Assembly (NCBI GenBank): GCA_023898685.1
Contig: CP060234.1
Location: 2,480,001 to 2,544,000, forward strand
Source of the DNA: Phycisphaeraceae bacterium
GTDB lineage: Bacteria; Planctomycetota; Phycisphaerae; Phycisphaerales; UBA1924
Reading direction: 5' to 3'
DNA length: 64,000 bases
Shown: positions 59,878 through 64,000 of the stretch, one piece after another
Layout of the letters: each line of letters opens with the position of its first letter
Numbering within the stretch: position 1 is the stretch's first letter
The notes under the pieces: model-generated
What the model was told of the DNA's origin: nothing
What the model saw: only the letters and a program-made list of their open reading frames with translations
Databases searched by the model: none
Program-made: the position numbers and the translations under genes

Positions 59878-61512
59878 ATGTCGGGTGTGAATCCATCCCA
59901 CGCCGGGTCCAACCCCTCATCCACGGGCCGCGACGTCCGCACCGTCTCGGGCCTGACCATCCTCTCCCGTTGCTTCGGGCTCGCCCGCGATCTCGTCACC
60001 GTCCGCATCTTCGGCGACACCGCCGTGGGGTCGGCCTTCGCCGCCGCCTTCGCCATCCCCAACCTCTTCCGCCGCCTTTTCGGCGAGGGCGCCCTCTCCG
60101 CGGCTTTCCTCCCCGCCTACGCCCGCCTGCTCAAGAACGAGCCCGAGACCGCCCACGCCCTGGGCTCGCTCGTCATCGGGATGCTCGCGGTGATCACGGG
60201 CGCCATCGCGATCCTCGGCGGCGCCGCACTGCTGGGCCTGGTCTACACGCTCGCGCCCGACCCGGATCGCGACCTCTCCCTCCGCCTCATCGTCGTCATG
60301 CTGCCCTACATGCCGCTGATCTGCGTCGCGGCGATCCTGGGCGGCATGCTCCAGGCGCACGGGCGGTTCGCGCCGTGGGCAGCCGCCCCGATCATCCTCA
60401 ACACCTGCATCCTCGCGGCGGCCGTGCCGTTCTTCCTGTTCGGCGGGGCCGACCCGGCGCGCTGGGCCTACTTCATCGGCTACGCGGTCGTCGTCGCGGG
60501 CGTCGTGCAGCTGGCCTGGTCGCTGTGGATGCTCCGGGGGCGGGCGGCGTGGACGACGCGGGTCGCATCCGCGAAGTCCGAGACGTTCGCGATGTTCCGC
60601 CGCATGCTCCCGGCGCTCATCGGCCTGGGCACGCTCCAGCTCAACGCGATGCTCGACACCCTCATCGCGATGTGGCCAAACTGGGTCGGGCCCTCGATGC
60701 TGGGCCATCGCTACCCGCTCGACGAGGCGTCCAACTCGATCCTGTTCTACGCCCAGCGCCTCTACCAGTTCCCGCTCGGCGTCTTCGGCATCGCCGTCGC
60801 CACCGTGATCTTCCCCGAGCTCGCCCGCGCCTCCGACGATGGATCCGCCTTCGTGCGCACGCTCCGCCACGGCGTCCGCCTCAGCCTGTTCATCGCCCTG
60901 CCCGCATCGGTGGGCCTCGCCCTCGTCCGCGACGACCTCATCCGCACCGTCTACACCGGGCTAGGCACGGGGTTCAGCGAGCCCGGCGCCGTGCGCGCCG
61001 CGGCGGTGGTGCTGGGCTACAGCGTCGCGATCTGGTCGTATTCGCTGATGCACGTCTACACCCGGGCCTTCTACGCAGCCGGGGATACGCGGACGCCCAT
61101 GTACACCGGTCTCGCGGCTGTAGGGCTCAACCTGGTGCTCAACCTCACCCTGATCTGGTTCCTGCGTGAGGCCGGGCTGGCTTGGTCGACCGCGATTGCG
61201 AGCATCGTCCAGATGGTCATGCTCGGCCGGATCGCCCGCCGCCGCCTGCTGGGCGAGCCCCTGCTGGATTCCGAGACGAGGGCCTCGATCGTGCGCACGA
61301 TCGGCACGTCGCTTGCGATGGGACTGGCGGTTGCGGCGGTCGTCGTGTTCTGGCCCGCCCGCGGGTCGTGGGGCGCACGGGCCTCGGCGCTGGTTGTCGC
61401 GGTCGTCGCCGGGGGGGCGGTGTACGCCGGCGTGTCCCGCTTCGTGCGCGCCCCCGAGCTGGGCTGGCTGCTGGCCCGGCACGATCCGGAACTGGAGGGG
61501 CCCGATGCCTGA
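59878..61512 (+). CDS. murJ: Lipid II flippase MurJ
   Basis: A 544-residue MOP-superfamily protein with about 14 helices that flips lipid II across the inner membrane for peptidoglycan synthesis. Signatures are SRCFGLARDLVTVRIFGDTA, FAIPNLFRRLFGEGALSAAF, GVFGIAVATVIFPELAR and YTRAFYAAGDTRTPMYT, with the expected Arg/Asp residues lining the cavity. It supports the presence of peptidoglycan. The ATG at 59878 follows a palindromic repeat. Its 3' end overlaps a small lipoprotein gene by 8 nt. Confidence 0.93.
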   Translation: MSGVNPSHAGSNPSSTGRDVRTVSGLTILSRCFGLARDLVTVRIFGDTAVGSAFAAAFAIPNLFRRLFGEGALSAAFLPAYARLLKNEPETAHALGSLVIGMLAVITGAIAILGGAALLGLVYTLAPDPDRDLSLRLIVVMLPYMPLICVAAILGGMLQAHGRFAPWAAAPIILNTCILAAAVPFFLFGGADPARWAYFIGYAVVVAGVVQLAWSLWMLRGRAAWTTRVASAKSETFAMFRRMLPALIGLGTLQLNAMLDTLIAMWPNWVGPSMLGHRYPLDEASNSILFYAQRLYQFPLGVFGIAVATVIFPELARASDDGSAFVRTLRHGVRLSLFIALPASVGLALVRDDLIRTVYTGLGTGFSEPGAVRAAAVVLGYSVAIWSYSLMHVYTRAFYAAGDTRTPMYTGLAAVGLNLVLNLTLIWFLREAGLAWSTAIASIVQMVMLGRIARRRLLGEPLLDSETRASIVRTIGTSLAMGLAVAAVVVFWPARGSWGARASALVVAVVAGGAVYAGVSRFVRAPELGWLLARHDPELEGPDA

Positions 61513-61696
61513 GTCCGTTTCGAAGCGACGCGTCCTCCTCGCCCTGCTGGGGCTGCTCTTGCTCGGGGGCGTCGGCGCGGGTCTGAGCGGATGTGCCGCG
61601 ATGCAGGACTTCTCCGACCGCTTTGCCGACGAGGCCCGGTTCTGGGGTGACAACGCCGTCGCCGCGGTCCTGGGTGATGATCCATCACGCGACTAG
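61505..61696 (+). CDS. Small lipoprotein downstream of murJ
   Basis: A 63-residue protein with a lipoprotein signal: KRRVLLALLGLLLLGGVGAG then LSGC as lipobox. The mature part is only about 34 residues (AAMQDFSDRFADEARFWGDN). The start overlaps murJ by 8 nt, suggesting coupled translation. No family was recognised. Confidence 0.7.
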   Translation: MPESVSKRRVLLALLGLLLLGGVGAGLSGCAAMQDFSDRFADEARFWGDNAVAAVLGDDPSRD

Positions 61697-61720
61697 CGCT
61701 GGCATTCTGGTGTCTCGATG

Positions 61721-61790
61721 TGTGCCACGGCCGTCTCGGCCGTGCCGGATTCCATCCGACCTCCGCACGGCCGACACGGCCGTGGCACAC
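61721..61790. repeat. 70-bp palindromic repeat (family E, copy 1)
   Basis: TGTGCCACGGCCGTCTCGGC opens and GCCGTGGCACAC closes a foldback with arms of about 24 bp and one mismatch. It is identical over 70 bp to 62026-62095; the two copies bracket the entericidin-like gene. Confidence 0.9.
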
Positions 61791-61848
61791 AGGCTCTTCC
61801 TTCACTTGCCAAGCTCCGGCCTGCTACATTTCGCCCGAAGGAGACACC

Positions 61849-62010
61849 ATGAGCGCACGTCACAAGCGATTCGCCATCCGCGGCCTGCTGATCACCGCCT
61901 TCGCCCTGAGCCTCGCGGCCTGCAACACCGTCCGCGGTGTCGGCACCGACATCCACAACGCCGCCGACACCACCGAGCGTGCGATCGACAACGCGGTCGA
62001 CGGCAACTAG
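61849..62010 (+). CDS. Entericidin-like small lipoprotein
   Basis: A 53-residue protein with AAGGAG before the ATG, a short signal (RFAIRGLLITAFALSLAAC) and Cys24 as the lipidation site. The mature part NTVRGVGTDIHNAADTTERA matches the entericidin EcnA/EcnB pattern (CNTxxGxGxDI). In E. coli entericidins form a stress-linked lipoprotein antidote/toxin pair; in other bacteria the role is unclear. Only one copy is present, flanked by two identical palindromes. Confidence 0.8.
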   Translation: MSARHKRFAIRGLLITAFALSLAACNTVRGVGTDIHNAADTTERAIDNAVDGN

Positions 62011-62025
62011 GGCCGGGTTTCCTCT

Positions 62026-62095
62026 TGTGCCACGGCCGTCTCGGCCGTGCCGGATTCCATCCGACCTCCGCACGGCCGACACGGCCGTGGCACAC
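62026..62095. repeat. 70-bp palindromic repeat (family E, copy 2)
   Basis: Identical to 61721-61790 in the same orientation. It ends 19 bp before the first SDR gene. Confidence 0.9.
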
Positions 62096-62114
62096 ATGAA
62101 ACGAGCATCGCGCT

Positions 62115-62939
62115 GTGATCGACCTCCACGCCAAGCCCATCGCCATCACCGGCGCCAGCAGCGGCATCGGCCGGGCGACGGCCTCGGCATGCGCACAGGC
62201 GGGGATGTACGTCGCCGTCATGGCCCGCCGGCGCGACATGCTCGACGAGCTGGTTGACGAGATCCGGGGCGAGGGCGGGCGGGCGATCGCCTTCGCCGGG
62301 AGCGTCGACGACCCGGACGCGTGCGCCCGATTCATCGAGGCCTCGGAGCGTGAGCTGGGCCCGACCCACGCGGTGTTCGCGAATGCGGGCTTCGGGTCGT
62401 ACAAGACGGTGCTCGCGTCGAGCGAGGCCGAGCTTCGGCGGATGTTCGAGGTGAACTTCTGGGGCTCGCTCAATGTCATCAACCCGGCGCTGCCCGGCAT
62501 GCTCGAGCGGGGGCGGGGGCACGTGCTGATGTGCTCCAGCTGCCTGAGCAAGCTGGGCGTGCCGTTCCACGCCGCCTACTGCGCGACCAAGGCCTGCCAG
62601 GACATGTTCGGTCGAGCGATGCGGCACGAGCTCTCGCCGCGGGGTGTGCACGTCTCGACCGTCCACCCGATCGGTACGCGGACGGATTTCCGAGACACGG
62701 CGCGGGCGCACTCGGGCAGCACCCCCGCGATGGATGAGCAGACGCAGGGGCCGTTCGTGCAGCCCGCGGAAACGGTGGCCGACGCGGTGGTCCGCTGCCT
62801 GCGCCAGCCCCGGGGCGAGGTCTGGACGAGCCTGTCGGTGCGCCTCGCGATGGCGGTCGCGCTCGCATGCCCCGGTCTGGCCGACTGGGGGCTGGGGCGG
62901 ATGGCGAGGAAGAAGTTCGAGCGGGGGGACGTGCAGTAG
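62115..62939 (+). CDS. Short-chain dehydrogenase/reductase (tandem copy 1)
   Basis: A 274-residue classical SDR. TGASSGIG is the cofactor loop and YCATK (YxxxK) the catalytic pair, with Ser in LMCSSCLSKLG. NAG-type core FANAGFG is present, and a C-terminal segment of about 60 residues with a hydrophobic part (LAMAVALACPGLADWGLG) could touch the membrane. It starts with GTG. The neighbour at 62972 is a tandem duplicate. Substrate unknown. Confidence 0.9.
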   Translation: MIDLHAKPIAITGASSGIGRATASACAQAGMYVAVMARRRDMLDELVDEIRGEGGRAIAFAGSVDDPDACARFIEASERELGPTHAVFANAGFGSYKTVLASSEAELRRMFEVNFWGSLNVINPALPGMLERGRGHVLMCSSCLSKLGVPFHAAYCATKACQDMFGRAMRHELSPRGVHVSTVHPIGTRTDFRDTARAHSGSTPAMDEQTQGPFVQPAETVADAVVRCLRQPRGEVWTSLSVRLAMAVALACPGLADWGLGRMARKKFERGDVQ

Positions 62940-62971
62940 CAGCGACGTCGGAACTCGGGGAGCATGCGGCC

Positions 62972-63796
62972 TTGATCGACCTGCAAGACAAGCCCATCGC
63001 GATCACCGGCGCCAGCAGTGGCATCGGGCGGGCCACCGCGCTGGCATGCGCTCGCACCGGGATGCCCGTCGCGGTCATGGCCCGCCGGCGCGAGATGCTC
63101 GATGAACTCGTCGACGAGATCCGGCGCGGGGGCGGTCGCGCGACCGCCTTCGCCGGCAGCGTCGACGACGCCGACGCGTGCGTTCGCTTCATCGAGCAGA
63201 GCGAAGCGGAACTGGGCCCGACCTACGCCGTCTTCGCCAACGCGGGCTACGGGATGGAGAAGCCCGTGTTGGCGTCGACCGAGGACGAGCTGCGCCGCAT
63301 GTTCGAGGTCAACTTCTGGGGCTCGCTCAACGTGATCCGGCCGGCGTTGCCCGGGATGCTCGAGCGGGGGCAGGGTCACGTGCTGATGTGCTCGAGCTGC
63401 ATCAGCAAGTTGGGCGTGCCGTGCTACGCGCCCTACTGCTCGACCAAGGCGTGCCAGGACATGTTTGGGCGGGTGATGCGGCACGAGCTGTCGTCCCGGG
63501 GCGTCCACGTCTCGACCATTCATCCGGTCAGCACGCGCACCGAGTTCTTCGAAACCGCGGCGACGCAATCCGGGCATGAGATCCGCCTGATGGATCGGAT
63601 GACCGAGCGGTTCATGCAGCCCGCAGAGCGGGTCGCCGACGCGGTGGTCCGCTGCCTCCGCAAGCCCCGGGGCGAGGTATGGACGAGCGTGTCGACCCGC
63701 CTGAGCATGGCGTTCGCGCTCGCGTGCCCGGGGCTCGCCGATCGGGCGCTGGGGCGGATGGCGAGGAAAAAGCTCGGGATTGGGGAATTGCCGTAG
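62972..63796 (+). CDS. Short-chain dehydrogenase/reductase (tandem copy 2)
   Basis: A 274-residue paralogue of the preceding gene, exactly the same length and mostly identical through the Rossmann core (TGASSGIG, FANAGYG, YCSTK). Alignment with copy 1 places the start at TTG 62972, with GGGGAG a few bases upstream; an open frame extends further back but overlaps copy 1. The regions after the catalytic site differ most, which suggests diverging substrates. Confidence 0.88.
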   Translation: MIDLQDKPIAITGASSGIGRATALACARTGMPVAVMARRREMLDELVDEIRRGGGRATAFAGSVDDADACVRFIEQSEAELGPTYAVFANAGYGMEKPVLASTEDELRRMFEVNFWGSLNVIRPALPGMLERGQGHVLMCSSCISKLGVPCYAPYCSTKACQDMFGRVMRHELSSRGVHVSTIHPVSTRTEFFETAATQSGHEIRLMDRMTERFMQPAERVADAVVRCLRKPRGEVWTSVSTRLSMAFALACPGLADRALGRMARKKLGIGELP

Positions 63797-63849
63797 CGGG
63801 ATCGGCGATCAAGTCGCGCAGTCCGATTCGATCCGCTGGTCCCTGGTCC

Positions 63850-64000
63850 CTACTCCCTGATCTGCACCAGGCTCTCGCCCTCGCTCAGGCACTCGTAGAC
63901 GAGCTCGATGTCGTCCGGACGCATGCGGACGCAGCCCATCGAACGCTGCCTGCCGATCGATCCCAGGTCGATCGTGCCGTGCAGGCCGTACCCGGCGTAG
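63850..64000 (-). CDS. L,D-transpeptidase (YkuD), C-terminal fragment
   Basis: The last 49 residues of a gene entering from the right edge. YGLHGTIDLGSIGRQRSMGC and VRM contain the catalytic HGT...SxGC(I/V)R(M/L) motif, with the nucleophilic Cys. These enzymes make 3-3 cross-links or attach proteins in peptidoglycan. The gene ends 53 bp after the SDR stop, convergent with it. The N-terminal part lies outside the window. Confidence 0.88.
   Translation of the reverse strand, partial: YAGYGLHGTIDLGSIGRQRSMGCVRMRPDDIELVYECLSEGESLVQIRE

Overview
The window is high-GC (roughly two thirds GC by eye), densely coded bacterial chromosome, most likely from a planctomycete of the class Phycisphaerae. 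The evidence is the DUF1501/DUF1800 pair at the left edge, membrane proteins with a CxxCGYDL zinc ribbon, pseudopilin-like and H-X9-DG (DUF1559-like) proteins, and three secreted proteins ending in the same dockerin-like two-repeat tail. No rRNA, tRNA, CRISPR, insertion sequence or prophage was seen.

Layout. 1-5900: DUF1501 (cut by the edge) and DUF1800, a Gfo/Idh/MocA oxidoreductase, then truA with an upstream DUF2156-GNAT fusion. 6.5-8 kb: a transsulfuration enzyme behind a promoter and a SAM-I-clan riboswitch. 8-21.9 kb: pcrA/uvrD, DUF2750, a membrane-anchored Ser/Thr kinase, infC (probable AUC start), a MacB-type permease, a MoxR ATPase, a zinc-ribbon membrane protein, a metallopeptidase, sppA, and frr-pyrH. 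22.1-32.5 kb: an eight-gene, translationally overlapping operon (TonB-like-anchor vWA protein, secreted protein, ExbB/TolQ, two ExbD/TolR, TPR-like protein, large single-TM protein, zinc-ribbon secreted protein). 32.7-38.1 kb: a tRNA-binding protein, two divergent sigma-factor/anti-sigma modules, rpmI-rplT. 38.3-50 kb: M50 protease, ureohydrolase, rpsD, a PpiD-like anchored protein, an NTP/NDP-exchange-type carrier, a Tat-exported epimerase-like protein, GH39, a DNRLRE protein, FAH and smpB. 50-57.5 kb: secreted LVIVD and beta-helix proteins, a pseudopilin, a pseudokinase and a TPR protein. 57.7-64 kb: a lone FecCD permease, murJ, two small lipoproteins, tandem SDR duplicates and the end of an L,D-transpeptidase.

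The strongest candidate for an undescribed system is the 22.1-32.5 kb operon. Its first protein has an N-terminal membrane helix with the SxxxH spacing of TonB, then a Gly-rich linker and a von Willebrand A domain. It is coupled to an ExbB channel and two ExbD proteins, so it looks like a proton-motive-force machine in which a vWA domain replaces the TonB C-terminus.

Two genome-wide themes also stand out. First, several families of palindromic elements fill intergenic spaces. One copy sits in frame inside truA, and another lies between the start codon and the signal peptide of the second gene of the Exb operon. Second, about ten genes with no Shine-Dalgarno sequence have a TANNNT -10 hexamer 6-10 nt before the start codon, which implies leaderless mRNAs.
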